Program-made: the position numbers and the translations under genes
DNA from: Desmodesmus armatus
Taxonomy: Eukaryota > Chlorophyta > Chlorophyceae > Sphaeropleales > Scenedesmaceae
Length of the DNA: 64,000 bases
Direction: 5' to 3'
Assembly (NCBI GenBank): GCA_007449985.2
Contig: VIIQ02000032.1
Coordinates: forward strand, 536,013-600,012
Shown here: piece by piece, positions 12,472 to 23,982 of the stretch
Numbering within the stretch: position 1 is the stretch's first letter
Layout of the letters: each line of letters begins with the position of its first letter
Notes under the pieces: model-generated
The model's input: only the letters and a program-made list of their open reading frames with translations
The model's database searches: none
What the model was told of the DNA's origin: nothing

Positions 12472-13160
12472 TGTTGGCTTTCAGGTGACTGTGGCGGGGC
12501 CAGCCGGTTTCTGATGCACTGCATTGCAGTGGATCTTGAACGGCCGCCAGATTCCTTCTGTCGAGCGCCGAAGGGGCGCACTGCCAAATGCTCACGCATC
12601 AGTCACGTTCAAGTTCAAAATTGATAACAGCTGAGCTGCCACGCAGAACTCAAGGGCCGTCGAAGCTCAACCAGCCATCCCTTGCCAACTGTTACATAAA
12701 TGGCCTGGGTACAGGGTCCACCACACACCTAAGCCCAGGGGGGGGGGGCGTGCAAGCGACCTCTGTCCACCAGACAGCCCGCCCCTTGGTGGTGGCCATG
12801 GCCACCAGACACACACCAAAACACCGAGGGGGACAAAGGTTTGTGGGGGAGGGGGACAAAGCTGTGTCTTCAACCCATCCCACTGTGTCGGTCTTGAGCT
12901 GTTCACTCATGCCGATCACCAACCCAAGATTGGGGCAGTTGGCAGAAATACGGTTGGCTGATCAGACTGCGTTGCCTCTGAACCCGAGATGAGCTGCTGA
13001 ATGCACTATCCCCCCCAACCACACACACACACATACATACACACACAGCAATCAGTGGTCCCCTGGACCGGAGGGAGCTGGCAGAGATGCACCGACATCA
13101 GACAAGTATCAGGTGAAACAATTCCATTATGATAACTAGAGGTTAAGTAGGCATGTTGAG
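12472..13160. other. Intergenic, no gene seen
   Basis: Upstream region of the TRIC-like gene. It contains a G9 run near 12739, a G-rich stretch around 12830-12860 and a CA/CATA microsatellite. No open frame on either strand shows protein-like composition or splice signals. Confidence 0.5.
13019..13048. repeat. (CA)n/(CATA) microsatellite
   Basis: Simple sequence made of CA dinucleotides interrupted by two CATA units, directly visible. Confidence 0.9.
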
Positions 13161-13167
13161 CTGCCGT

Positions 13168-13288
13168 TGTGTTTAGCTGCCGCTCGGCACTCACAGCTGT
13201 TTAACTGCCGCTCGGCAATCACAGCTGTTTCGCTGCCGCATGTCACGACGCAGCTGTCGAGCTACCGCATGTCACGCCGCAGCTGCCT
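13168..13288. repeat. Four-copy tandem repeat of about 30 bp
   Basis: Four degenerate units each contain a GCTGCCGC-like core, a CAC/TCACG middle and CAGCTGT. Units 1-2 (ctcggcactcacagctg) and units 3-4 (catgtcacgacgcagctg) are more alike within pairs, which suggests duplication of a two-unit block. Function unknown. Confidence 0.7.
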
Positions 13289-14010
13289 GTGTGTGTGCCT
13301 CCCAGTGCTACACGCTCACACCAGCTGCAGACATGCATGTCGGCCACCAGCTGGGCTGCTGTTGGAGTCCACAGCAACCAATGCTTGCGTGCAACCGCAA
13401 AAGTGCGTTGTGTGGTGTGGCGCTGGGCCTTTGGTGCCTTGCTGTGTGGTGGTTGTTGTGCTATCAGTTCACGCACTGCATTGTGTGTGTAGAATAGCGT
13501 GATATATTGACGTAACTCATTGAGTCTGTAGAATGTACATAGAGTAGAATTCACAGGGTACCCCCCCCCCTTAGGCATGAGTTGGTTGCAGCGCTGCTGT
13601 GGCTTTGGTTGCTGCTGGCGTTTGCGGCTGGCACTTGGCTGCTGCTGCTGCTGCTGCTGTTGTTGTTGTTGCTGCTGCTGATCCAACTATGCTTGCATAC
13701 GCTAGGATTGCCTGGTGCGGGCAGATAGTGGGGCCACGATGGGGTGCTGCTGCTGTGCTGTTCTGCCAGCAGCCAGCTGCTGTGCTGCAGTGCAGGCAGC
13801 CCGGCCCCGCTGGTCCAGCACTTCTTCATCGCTACCGTCCTTGAGCAGCTGCAGCAACGTTTCCTTGTCCTGATCTGTGGCAATGCCGTTGTTCCCAGGA
13901 ACAACAGGTGCCGATGTGCCGTGCACAAACCTGCAGACTGTGACTGATCGCCTGCCCACACAGCTTGGCAGTTCTGCCGGATGAATCATGTCGTACGTAG
14001 AATTGTGCAA
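13243..14010 (-). CDS. Possible small gene with poly-Gln tract, unidentified
   Basis: Two minus-strand open frames adjoin here. The upstream one (13702-14010) contains a plausible acidic helical stretch (TDQDKETLLQLLKDGSDEEVLDQ) after an acceptor-like CTGCAG. The downstream one (13243-13689) starts with about 14 consecutive Gln codons, mixed CAG and CAA (CTG/TTG on the plus strand, 13638-13681), followed by a Lys/Arg/Gln stretch. No ATG begins either frame convincingly and I recognise no domain. Mixed CAG/CAA coding for Gln favours selection on protein over a plain microsatellite. It may be exons of one hypothetical gene or non-coding. Confidence 0.25.
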
Positions 14011-14929
14011 TGACGGGTCAGGAACATTGTGTGCTGTCTCACAAGGCGTTGGTCTGGCTGCAGTATGTAACTGTCAGACACGGCGTGGGCCGAGGGCCGA
14101 TGGCCGTTGAAGTCAGTTTACATAGACAGCGACAGCGTTCCTGGCAAGCAGCACTATTTCTGCGCGCACAAAGAGAGCTATACAGTGTGTATATCATCAT
14201 CGGATTGCCTCAACATTGCAAACAAACGACCGTGTGCAGACTGCCTTGCCAACAGGCACGCAATGGCCGATCCGACAAGCTTATAATTGTTTGCAAAACC
14301 TAGGCAATGCATTGGTATAGCTGCATGGAGCGTGCGTAGGCCCATGTTGCTGGAACCGCGTTATTGCATTTTTGCGGGCCGGGAATTGTGCAACATTCGG
14401 GGTAGTCTCAACATGCAAACACGTTTACCAATATGTGCGTGTCGGAACGCACTTTTTGAGCCCGTCGTCATGACATGCACTTCATGGTTGTAACTCATGT
14501 GTTTAATACACTCGAGCTTTTCCCTGGCCCGCCCTAGCCCCCTCCCACAGCACCAGCACCCAACAGCACACCATATTCGTTTGTGGCAAGTCTAGTTGGG
14601 CGATGCTGGGCAGCATGCTGGCATAACTGGACTGTCAAGTGACACTGTCAATGCAGCAGCACAACAGAGACATCACATCCTGCTGTATGGACGCGCAGCG
14701 CTCACTTGCCCCCAAAACAGGGCACACAGTGGACCCCTGCAAAAGGAGCGTTTGGCATCATGCTGGCCTCGGAATTGGGCGTATGATGCGCTGCTGCCCA
14801 GCGAGAGGCAAGCTGCTGTAGCTGACCAAATACATAACCAAATACCATAACACATGCTATTGCCACACATGCAACAGCAACAGGCCCTGAGGGCAGTGCA
14901 AGGCTGCACAAGTGCAGCTCTCTGCTGAG

Positions 14930-15854
14930 CGAAGGCGCTGAGCGAAGGCGCTTGGAGCAATGCAGCATAGGCGCAAGCATAGTGAAGCCTGGCAACCAGC
15001 TGCACCTGCTCAGTGGCGTACAGGGAGCTGTCAAGCATGATGGACCAGGCTGCCAAACCAATTCCGTCACCATATGGTTATGATGCCATCATGACATGTG
15101 CTGCCATAGGGCAGCATTCTGCAAGCGATGGAGCCTAAACAATGAGAGCAACAAACCAATCCCTGCCACATGTAGACGGAAAACAAGCTGCACACAAGGC
15201 TACATGGCTCAGTGCAACAGCCCTGGATGGGGGGGGGGGGACAACCCTTATCATAACTTAACTTATCGGGCAGTTGTGTGATGGAGCAAGTATGGTTTGC
15301 AACATCGACCAACACCCCACATTGGCAATCGCAACGACGCGCTAGGCACTGCCCCGACCAGCAGGCAACGCCTTGCATGTCCACTTGGCCCCCTTGGAAA
15401 CTCCCAGCATAAAACAGCTTCCAGTCATGACATATGTACGCTTCCACACGTACGTGCACGGACGGCGGCCCACAGCCTGCATAGCTCGTGCAGCACCCCC
15501 ACTGGCAGCAGCACTGCTGGCAGCTGTGTCTCCAGAATCAGCTCAACCTGCACCATTCAGGGTACCTCCCTGCCTCATCCACACTTTCAGCTAACCACAC
15601 CAGACATACTACTGTGGCAAAAAGAAGGGACCTGTGCAATGCACACAAGGCATGCGGGACAACACACCGTTATGGCTGCACAGAGCAGCACACCGGTCAC
15701 CTCAGAGATCAGGGCTGCTGCACACCCTCATAAGCCAAGCATAAGTTGCAAGTGCGTGTTCCGCACCAAGTCCTCACCAGCAAGCATAGTTCCGAGCTGT
15801 GCAAGAGCGTTATGCCGTTCGACTGTAGTGACCGGCATGGTAAGGAGCACTGTC
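14930..15854 (-). CDS. Unidentified helical-repeat protein, internal exons only
   Basis: Three minus-strand exons join in phase with standard acceptors: 15767-15854, 15454-15547 and 15049 down to roughly 14930 (donor unclear). Together they encode a leucine/alanine-rich helical stretch; short pieces read VERHNALAQLGTMLAGEDL, LPAVLLPVGVLHELCRLW and EQVQLVARLHYACAYAALLQ. This resembles an alpha-solenoid (HEAT/ARM-like) but matches no family I can name. The first exon begins with an acceptor, so 5' exons must lie between 15.86 and about 17 kb on the same strand. A downstream hydrophobic frame (about 14800-14880) may be a C-terminal membrane segment or chance. Donors here (GTGCGG, GTACGT) are acceptable but not strong. 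Confidence 0.4.
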
Positions 15855-15899
15855 CTGCAGATCAAGCCAGCCACCCACCCAGGCTGACTAACATGAAAA

Positions 15900-17155
15900 G
15901 AACACCACAAAACAGTGGCACACCAATGAGGCAGATGAATCAGCCAGCGCAGTCCCCTCCTACATGCAGCATCACCACCCTGCTAAATGCGCAGGAAGCT
16001 CCCTCAAACCCCCCACCCCACAAACCCCCCAGTGACCGCACCACATGGTCCACGTGTAGGAATTGCTGCTGCATGGCAGCAAACCAAGGACCCAAAAATC
16101 AGGCATGCAACCTGCATGCCACTGCTGTGCTGCAGCACAGCCACAGAATTACAAAACACTGCCACATGTCTCAACATAAGGCCAAGGGAGGCATGTCCGA
16201 CATGCGGCTCAATGGGGCTCATGAGGCTCATGAGGCTAAAGCAATGTCCTGCATGCCCAACACCAGCAACCGCATCCAAAGTTCAGTGCCAACCAGACAG
16301 CGAGTCCCATGAGGTTGTGCTTTTTCCACTTTCTTAGGGCAGAAACTCTGATGATCTTGCAGAGGCCCTCTCCCGGTTGATGGCTCTGATCAGTGAATGT
16401 CAGTGGTGGTGGTCAGCATTTTGTTTGCAGCTACCGAAGGCAGCCCCACTCCGCCCACCCAGCCCAGAAGGGGCAGAACACGACATATTCTATGCCTTCC
16501 AGCAGAGAGGGGAAAACCCCAGAGATGCTTGTAAAGTGATTCAGCACAACATGTGCTGCTGACAGACATATTCACACCCTATACCAAGCAAGTATCCAAG
16601 AAAACACCCTTGCCCTACAGAAGCCAAAGTGCAGTACGTGTACCAGCTGCAGCATTGGGCACAGCACACCCACCCTGCCGAACACCATTTCTGGACGGGT
16701 ATGTTGAACGGGCATGCACCACCAAAAGACGGTGCCCACCCCAAGCACGTGGTCAGGACTGCCAGCCAACCCGTAGTTTGGGTGTTGGGTGTTGCCCCTT
16801 CAAATCTGCACTCACGTCCCACAACCGAAGTTGCTGTACCCCCAACCCCCACCGGGTCGCCGTACTGCCCACACGCTCACTCAACGAACAACCCAGTCGC
16901 ACACAACGCCATAAATGATGCCACCATGGGCCTACGGCATTGTGAAGCCCAAAAAAGCCGCGTGTCCCCTCTACAACAAATGCACTCACGCCCCACAACC
17001 ACTCATTGATGTTGCAGCCACTACGCACCCGCCAATGTTAAGGGCAAGGCACTCACGCAGCAAGCAACACAGGCCGCACACACTTTTGACACACTCTGAC
17101 ACAGGACTAACGGCGCAACAAAAGCATGGAATAGCTGTGCCGCCCCATTGCCCCA
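15900..17155. other. Spacer with no assignable gene
   Basis: Holds the expected 5' part of the helical gene and the 3' UTR of the F-box/kelch gene, both on the minus strand. A plus-strand stretch at 16338-16400, after a TTTCTTAG acceptor-like site, reads SDDLAEALSRLMALISECQ, but no partner exons were found. Repeated CAAC/ACCCC-rich segments occur around 16.7-17.0 kb. Confidence 0.4.
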
Positions 17156-20100
17156 TCACCCGTCCTGATGCATCATGAGACTAGGCGCCATCAGGATGAG
17201 CCCCACCATAACCACAATGCAAGCCAGCACCACCTGCAGCAACCAGCCATCCCTGCTGCTGTTGCTGCTCCCAATCTGCCACACACGCTCAACCCCTGCA
17301 CTGCCCCCTGCCTGAGCTTGCCCCCTCTGGCCCCTAAACCCTAGGGCCCCTGGCATCTGTGGGGGCACAGGTGGAGCCGGCTCGATCTCAAACTCCCCAG
17401 ACCAACCCACAGGCCCCTGCAGCGTAGGCAGCCCGTTCATGCCCCCAGCACCTTGCCAATGCTGCTGATCAACCTTTCCATTGGGGTTCTGCTGCGGGCT
17501 GTAACCCCCGACAGGCTGCCACCGCTGTACATTGCCTGTCGCACCTGGTGAGCGCTGCTGGGCCCCACCTGTACGCCCAGAACCACCCATACGAGGCTGC
17601 TGGTGTGTGCCATCCGGGCCCCACGGCCCTTGGGGATGCGTCCCTGCTGGCTCAAGCCCAGCACAGCAGGAACGCAGCCCCGGTGCTCCAGAAGCAGCAG
17701 CCTTCGCGGCCAAGCAGCTGCAGCAGCTGCCGCAGCGGCAGGAGCCGGTGGCAAAGGCATGCCAAGCTGCAGGCTGCTGCGGCTCCGGTTGCTGCAGCAG
17801 CTCCATGTGCGCAAAGCCCTGAGGCAGACTCGCCAGGCCGGCTGTGCCTGCTGCTGGAGCTGCTCGGCCAGCAGCCGCCCGGTGCTGCAGGTTTGCGGCA
17901 GGCGGGATGGCAGGCCCGGGCAGCAGCACCTGTAGGCGCGGCACAATGCAGCTCCCGTACGCTCCGTGGTGCATGCCTCCCACCAAGACCCCTGCATCTG
18001 CTGCACACCCTGCTGTCGCTGTACTGCACCCAGCACCCTCCACCAACAGCCCCTGCTGGCCGGCACCTGCCTCCTGCAGCCCTCCTGTGCCACTGCTGCT
18101 GCTCTTGTGCATGTGGTCGAGGCTGGTGTTATTGAAGGTGCTGCCGGCTACATGCACTGGGGGTCGCCACGACAGCGTGGGCAGGTGCAGGCGCTGTACG
18201 TCCTGCAAGTGCTGCTGGCTGGGCCCCTGGCCGCCCACCATGACGAGCCAAGTGGGGGTCAGCTGCATGACGCTGCAGTGTGTACGCGCAGGGGGCAGGT
18301 AGCCCATCACGGGACCCTTGGTCCAACTGCACATAGCAGCATCAGCATCAGCAGCAGCAGCAGCAAGTGCAACACGAGGTCAGCATGTGACGGGGTGACG
18401 CACAAGACCCTGTGCCAACATGTTGCAGTAGCAAGCGATACAGGCAGAGACTGCAAGACCCTCCCTATACCCAATGTGACTGCACACAGTCGTTGCAGCA
18501 CAATGAAAGCCGTGTTGGGGCACCCGACTGTGTTGGCCGGCCCCACAGCCATATCCAGCAGCAGCAGGCCACTCACTAGAAGGTCTGCAGGTCCAAGGAG
18601 TAGGGCACAAAGTCAGCCAGCCCGTCCACCCCACAGCCTCCCAGGAGCATGAATTCCTGGCGACTGGTCACCGGGTTCACCCTGAGGCAGCTGAGCGCCT
18701 TCTTCCTGGGCCCTGGGCACGTGCTGGGGCCCAACATGGCGTGCCCAGGCCGCGGGGGCTCGTTCAAAGGCCATGTCGGCACGCGCGACCAGCTGAGGGT
18801 GGCTGTGTCGAGCAGGTAGATACACATCAGCAGATAGCCGTCAAATTCCCCGACGTCTGCCTGTACAGTGCCTGACATGCTGCCATTCACCCAGCCGCCA
18901 TACACCAGCAGTTGTGTGCCGCTATGTATGCCAGCGCTGCAGGAGTAGGCCCTAGGAGCAGGGGCAGGGCCTGTGGTGCTGGGGTGCAGCCAGACACCCC
19001 AAGTGGCGTCTGAGCTGAGCCACAGCACATGCAGCTGGTCGTCAGGAGCCTGCTCAGTGCCCTCTGGCAGCAGGCCACCTAAGACGGCGAGGGTATAGCC
19101 CTTGGGCACTAGCTGTTGGGCCTGCTGGGAGGCTGGTGCTGCTGCAGTGCTGCCGTTCTGGATGGGGCTGTCGTTCAGCGCCTCAGCAATTGCAGCTGAC
19201 ACCTGTGGAGGCACAGGCAAAGGCGGTAAACAGTACTGGGTGTTTTGGCTTCAAAAGGCTGGTGCGGGCTGCTCAGCTTGGTTTGTCAGCTTGCACGTGG
19301 CTGACACACTGCAGGTTCGCACACACATAAGGCAGCTGCTGCTACTTGCAGGCGTGTGTGAGTGAAATGCATACAGCGCCCAGAGCTCCTGGACAGATCG
19401 CAAGCAAGCACACAGTATCCCCTCGGCGCTGGCTCACCTGCGCAAGAAGGGCAGACCCTGGCTGTGGTTGGAGCAGGGCTGTGCAGTGCTCCCTCAGAGA
19501 CTGTGGCTGCTTGCCATGCATCCTGGGCTGCACCAGCCGGCTGCTGGGCAGGTCCACCACCAGCACATCTGACACAGTTGGTGCTGGGCCATCCCTCAGA
19601 TCTCCACCCAGAACCACCAGCAAGCTGCCGGCTGCTGTGGCTGTGTGTCCCGTGCGAGCCAGGAGTGATCCTGCATCTGGCGCAGGCGCAACAAGCTGCT
19701 GCTGCTGTTGCTTTCGGTGCTGTGCTGACGGTCTGTGGCTGATAAGGGTTAGTTCACTGGCTGCTGGGGCAGCTGAAGACCAGTGCAGACGGTCCAGCAC
19801 GTGTGCTGATGCGTACAGCTCCAGCCACGTCCGGGCCTGATCTGCTCTGCAGGACGCTGCTACATAAGCCACGGCAAGCTCTCCAAGCAGGTCTCTGCAG
19901 TGCCGAAGCCTGCAAGCCACCGCCGATAACAGCAGCAGCACAACTTCATCAGGCACTGAACAGGAGGGATCAGGCACTGAGCAGGAGGAGGCTTCATCAA
20001 CTGGGTTTGAAGACAGAATGCTTACCACAGGTGCAGGGCTAGCCTGCCGCTGCTGATGTGTGCCTGCAGTCTACTTGAAGCACATCCAAGCCATGCGACG

Positions 20101-20298
20101 TCTTCTGGTGCAAGCCTAGACACAATCTGCAACAGCAGCAGCGGCAGCAGGACAGATGGACAGGGTGTTTCGGGCACAACAAAGTGCGGAACGTACCGCT
20201 TGCAACAAACACTCCAATTAAAGTTGTTCATTGTGTGACATGCGCACCTGATCGAGGACCTCTGCATCTAGGAGAGAGAATAGGTCTTCCTGATCCAT
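17156..20298 (-). CDS. F-box/kelch-repeat protein with C-terminal membrane segment
   Basis: Five exons: 20248-20298, 20026-20126, 19438-19909, 18577-19202, 17156-18326; total 2421 nt, 806 aa, all phases consistent. The start (MDQEDLFSLL) is the first ATG and leads directly into an F-box-like helical motif (about residues 8-50: LLDAEVLDQ, IVSRLAPEDVAWLGCASSRLQ). Such motifs bind SKP1 in SCF ubiquitin ligases. Residues ~90-470 carry kelch-type beta-propeller blades with the typical hydrophobic run plus GG (LLVVLGG, LAVLGG, LLVYGG, FMLLGG, LVMVGG) and spaced Trp/Tyr. Residues ~500-760 are Pro/Gln/Gly-rich and disordered. The last 25 residues form a hydrophobic helix (LLQVVLACIVVMVGLILMAP) with a short polar tail, as in tail-anchored proteins. 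F-box/kelch proteins are usually soluble, so a membrane-tethered ligase adaptor would be unusual. The kelch call is firmer than the F-box call. Confidence 0.72.
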
Positions 20299-20366
20299 TG
20301 CTGTTCGTGACAAGAGCAATTGCTCTGGCTCGGGATTGACAAAGGAATTGAGGAGACACAAAGCTG

Positions 20367-20455
20367 GTGTCCTCGGAGAAGGAGAATCCTTCGGAGAGCC
20401 TGTGGCCCGAACAAAAGTGTGATAAAATGTGTAATATTCTGTGTTTTTTGAGTAA
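20367..20455 (-). repeat. Left arm of a diverged inverted repeat pair
   Basis: Read on the minus strand, this segment matches 23889-23982 read on the plus strand, including an identical 20-base core TCGGGCCACAGGCTCTCCGA. Both copies are preceded by A/T-rich ATTACT/ATTACA repeats. Open frames through both arms start alike (FCSGHRLSEG). The two arms read outward from a 3.4-kb interior. Confidence 0.75.
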
Positions 20456-20831
20456 TAAATGTGTAATGCCGTTGATTTTGAAATGAGGCGACACCTTGTC
20501 CTTTGGACACTAGATTGGTGATATGCCTGTTTATTAAGCTGGTAATCGGCATGCAGCACGGTCGGAGCAGGCCGGATGGCAAAGGCCGTAGCCTCTTGTG
20601 GATGTCGAATTGCACATGAATGCAAGCAAGGCACTGCAAATACTTATCGAAGATGAATTAAGAAAGTATCAGGGGCGTACTTCGTTGTCTAGCGCAGACT
20701 GTAGCATGGCCGCGGGCAGGCCGCGTGGTGATGGTGATCTACTGGGTATGTCGACAGATCGAAGGTCGTTTTCGGTGTTATCTTGAAACCACCTACAAGC
20801 AATTGCCTTCCGTTTGATCAAAACATGAAGC

Positions 20832-21445
20832 TGCAAGGCAGGGGGCTGTCTGCCCCCCTGGACCCCCGCCACCAGTACTGCTGTTGTGCTGCAAGAGAGG
20901 CAGCAGCACCACACAAACACACTTGCTAGACCTGTAAGGCAGGGGGGCTGTCTGCCCCCCTGGACCCCCGCCACCAGTACTGCTGTTGTGCTGCAAGAGA
21001 GGCAGCAGCACCACACACATACACTTGCTAGACCTGTAAGGCAGGGGGGCTGTCTGCCCCCCTGGACCCCCGCCACCAGTACTGATGTTGTGCTGCAAGC
21101 GAGGCAGCAGCACCACACACATACACTTCCTAGACCTGTAAGGCAGGGGGGCTGTCTGCCCCCCTGGACCCCCGCCACCAGTACTGCTGTTGTGCTGCAA
21201 GAGAGGCAATGCCGGCAGTCAATGCCGGCGGGGGTCCAGGGGGGCAGACAGCCCCCCTGCCTTGCAGGTCCAGCAAGTGCATGACTGAATGTTGTGCAGC
21301 AACACATGCAGTAATAGCGGGGGGCAAGGGGGGCGGCTAGCCCCCCTGCCTTACAGGACCAGCAAGTGTTTGAAGATGGATTGGAGTGCAGCAACACGAG
21401 AGAGTGGTCGCAGGGGGCAAGGGGAGGGGGGGCCTTACAGGTCCA
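20832..21445. repeat. 102-bp GC-rich tandem repeat with internal hairpin and inverted copies
   Basis: Four direct units start at about 20834, 20936, 21038 and 21140. Each contains a self-complementary core (GGGGGGCTGTCTGCCCCCC), GACCCCCGCCACCAGTACTG and GCAGCAGCACCACAC. From about 21225 the unit continues in the opposite orientation, at least twice more and increasingly degenerate (21225-21270, 21320-21365), ending in a G/A-rich tail near 21430. All frames are partly open because of composition; I do not regard any as coding. Confidence 0.9.
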
Positions 21446-22663
21446 GCAAAAAAGAAAATACATATAAAAGATACCAACCGGGCAGCTGTGCTATGCACTA
21501 AGCACATGACAACAGCAGATGATGCATGCTGGCATCAAAGTTACGTAGGGGACGGAAACTGGGCTGCCTGCCCCTTACTTCGACGGGTATGCGGACGGAA
21601 GGGAGCCCTGCTTTCGTTACGAAGAGGTGAGTGGCAAATGCAGCCACTTTGTGCAACAGACATACATTGTACGGTTGGGTTGTGCCTGAACCCCAACTTT
21701 GAACAATGCCAATTCCGGGTGTCTCCTGCACCTTCCTAGTGACAGTGGTCTGTTTATCCCACCCACCCTCATGCACACAAGCATGCACTACACGAAACCT
21801 CGGCGTCCTCCACCCCCCCCCCCCCTCCCATTCGGGGGTCTCTCACTCACCCAGCCACTTCAGAGGCAAGCAGTTGCGCCATCCAGCACAGATTCCTTAT
21901 ATGCAATCAATTTACATCCCTGCTTTGCATCACAGTGAAGGTGGCAGGTCGACTGAGAGGTGCCTGCGCAACTTGCGGTGTGCTTGTGGTGAGTTGAGAA
22001 GCTCAAGGTGCATCGAGGTGCACAAGTGGGGGTAGGGACGGCACCGGGCGTGTTGCACAATCGGAAGGTTCATCCACCGGCGGCTCGCCTACTGGGTCCC
22101 AAAAGACATCCCAGGAACTGCACAGCCAGTACTCTGAAAAGAAGCACTGTAGAGAGGTCCCCCCCCCCCCTGCCCAGCACACCCCCAAGCGGGCGGCACT
22201 GCCTCCTGGATGAGCCACATCGTGCCAGCCAACCTGAACATGTCAGGCAAGGAGGAGGAATGTATCTGCAGTATAATATATCAGAATCATCATGGCATGC
22301 TGTTAGACATACAGTACAGTGCAGCCAGTACCGAACCGGCAAGTTGCCAGAACACCAAGGACATGTTCACTTGCATGATTACACCGCATGCAGCCCAACA
22401 GCAGCCTGGAACTCAACATTATAGCCAGTATTTGCCGCCCAAACACTGCCAAAAGATGCAGCACTGACAGCAGGCGCTGCAGTGCAAGTCAGTGGTGAGG
22501 ACAATACCCGAACCCAAAAGCAACCGATTCATCCCACACGCCACCGACAATGACTGTCTGGCGGGGGACCATATGGAATGCAGTCCCCACAACTTGCAAA
22601 GTTGCTTTGAATTTGCACTGAGAGACACCAGCTGTCAATGCCTTGTTGCATGCCAGCGCACCG

Positions 22664-22798
22664 TTTTTTTTATCATAAATTTTAAATAAAAATTTAAATG
22701 GATTAAGAAAAAAATATTTAAAAAAAAAGAAAATTGTTGAAAATGAAGTTAAAATAAAAAAAAATGATTAATAATATAATATTATTAAAAATAGTACA
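22664..22798. repeat. AT-rich island 1
   Basis: About 135 bp almost entirely A and T with poly-A and poly-T runs, in sharp contrast to the flanking sequence. No open frame. Confidence 0.85.
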
Positions 22799-23285
22799 CA
22801 GACAGCGGTCAGCAACTGCTAGCTGGCAATGACTCTGCTACACAACTGAGCCAAGTAACGGTTTGAAGATGCTGATATAAGTCCGGCCACAAAGCTTTGC
22901 TGGGCCCGAGTGCAACCAGGTAGCCACAGAGAGATACGTTCGCCTCTCCATCTCACTGCCCGGGTCCACTTACTTGCTGCAACCATGCTGCTTGGCCGTG
23001 TGGTTGAGCTGTATGTCCCGAAAGGGGTGGGCAATTATTGCCATCAGAACGCAAACTGGACTCGTGCGTATGCTGTGTGATGGTGGGTGGAAAAAGGTGC
23101 GTTGTCTGCAAGTCGTGTGCAGACAACACGGCGCGGTGGTGGAAACCTGTGATGGTTGGAGAGTGAGCAGACGTAAGTGGTGGTTGACAAAATTTTGACA
23201 CAGCTGTCAGGTTTTCGCGTGGTCCCGCAACCACCGCAACCACCGCAACCTTCAGCAGCTGCTGATTCATGCTTCTATGGTTCGT

Positions 23286-23488
23286 AATTTTTTTAAATTT
23301 TTTATTTCAAGATAATTTTTTTATTATCATTTCCATTTAATATATTTTTTTAATATAACTAATATTAAATTAGAATAAATAAATATAAATATTTATTGAA
23401 AGTTTAAAAAAAATTAAAATTTTTTAAATAAAATGAAAAAAATTAAAATTAAAAAATTAAAAATTAAAAAAATAATAATAAAAAACAG
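23286..23488. repeat. AT-rich island 2
   Basis: About 200 bp of A/T-only sequence; the first half is T-rich and the second half A-rich on the plus strand, so the two halves could pair. It lies 490 bp from island 1. Confidence 0.85.
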
Positions 23489-23572
23489 ATTCAGGCTGAT
23501 GTTCTGCTGCAATCACAGACTGAATTGTGTTGTTGTCGATATTTACAACAGCAGCAGCAGCACAGCAGTACA

Positions 23573-23625
23573 GGTGGCGGGGGTCCAGGGGGGCAGTCAG
23601 CCCCCCTGCCTTGCAGGCTGCTGTT
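23573..23625. repeat. Detached inverted copy of the GC-rich satellite core
   Basis: Contains GGCGGGGGTCCAGGGGGGC followed by GCCCCCCTGCCTTGCAGG, the same core as the 20.8-21.4 kb satellite in reverse orientation, flanked on both sides by a GTTCTGCTGCAA motif (23502 and 23622) that is itself duplicated. Confidence 0.8.
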
Positions 23626-23888
23626 CTGCTGCAACCACAGACAGAATTGTTGTCGTTGTAGATGTTGTTGGCGACAGCTCAGGCGCCTGCCATCTTTACG
23701 TGGTAGTTTGATATCGACTCGAGGCTGCAACCTTGCATGCATCCAGCCTGCCCATAGTGCTGATCGCAATTCCTCCTCAACAATTACTACGTTCACTCTA
23801 TGGACGTACAGTAACAAGCACGTGCTGCATACGCGATAGCTGTTGGTCACACCATTTCGAACACCTTTTCGAATTCGTATCTGCAACG

Positions 23889-23982
23889 GTATTACTCAAA
23901 TATTACTCAAATATTACTCATTTTGTCACTCTTTTGCTCGGGCCACAGGCTCTCCGAAGGATTGTACTTCTCAGAGGACATG
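23889..23982 (+). repeat. Right arm of the inverted repeat pair
   Basis: Inverted partner of 20367-20455, with the same core and a preceding threefold ATTACTCAA repeat. A perfect palindrome-like AAGGGGGAAATTTCCCCCTT follows at about 24058. Confidence 0.75.

Noticed and set aside
16338..16562. Plus-strand exon-like segment (SDDLAEALSRLMALISECQ)
   Set aside because: A good acceptor precedes it, but no donor or partner exon could be found in phase, and the neighbouring gene evidence is on the minus strand.
20834..21240. Regularly spaced repeats resembling a CRISPR array
   Set aside because: The whole 102-bp unit is repeated, including the would-be spacers, and the context is an intron-rich eukaryotic genome; it is a satellite.
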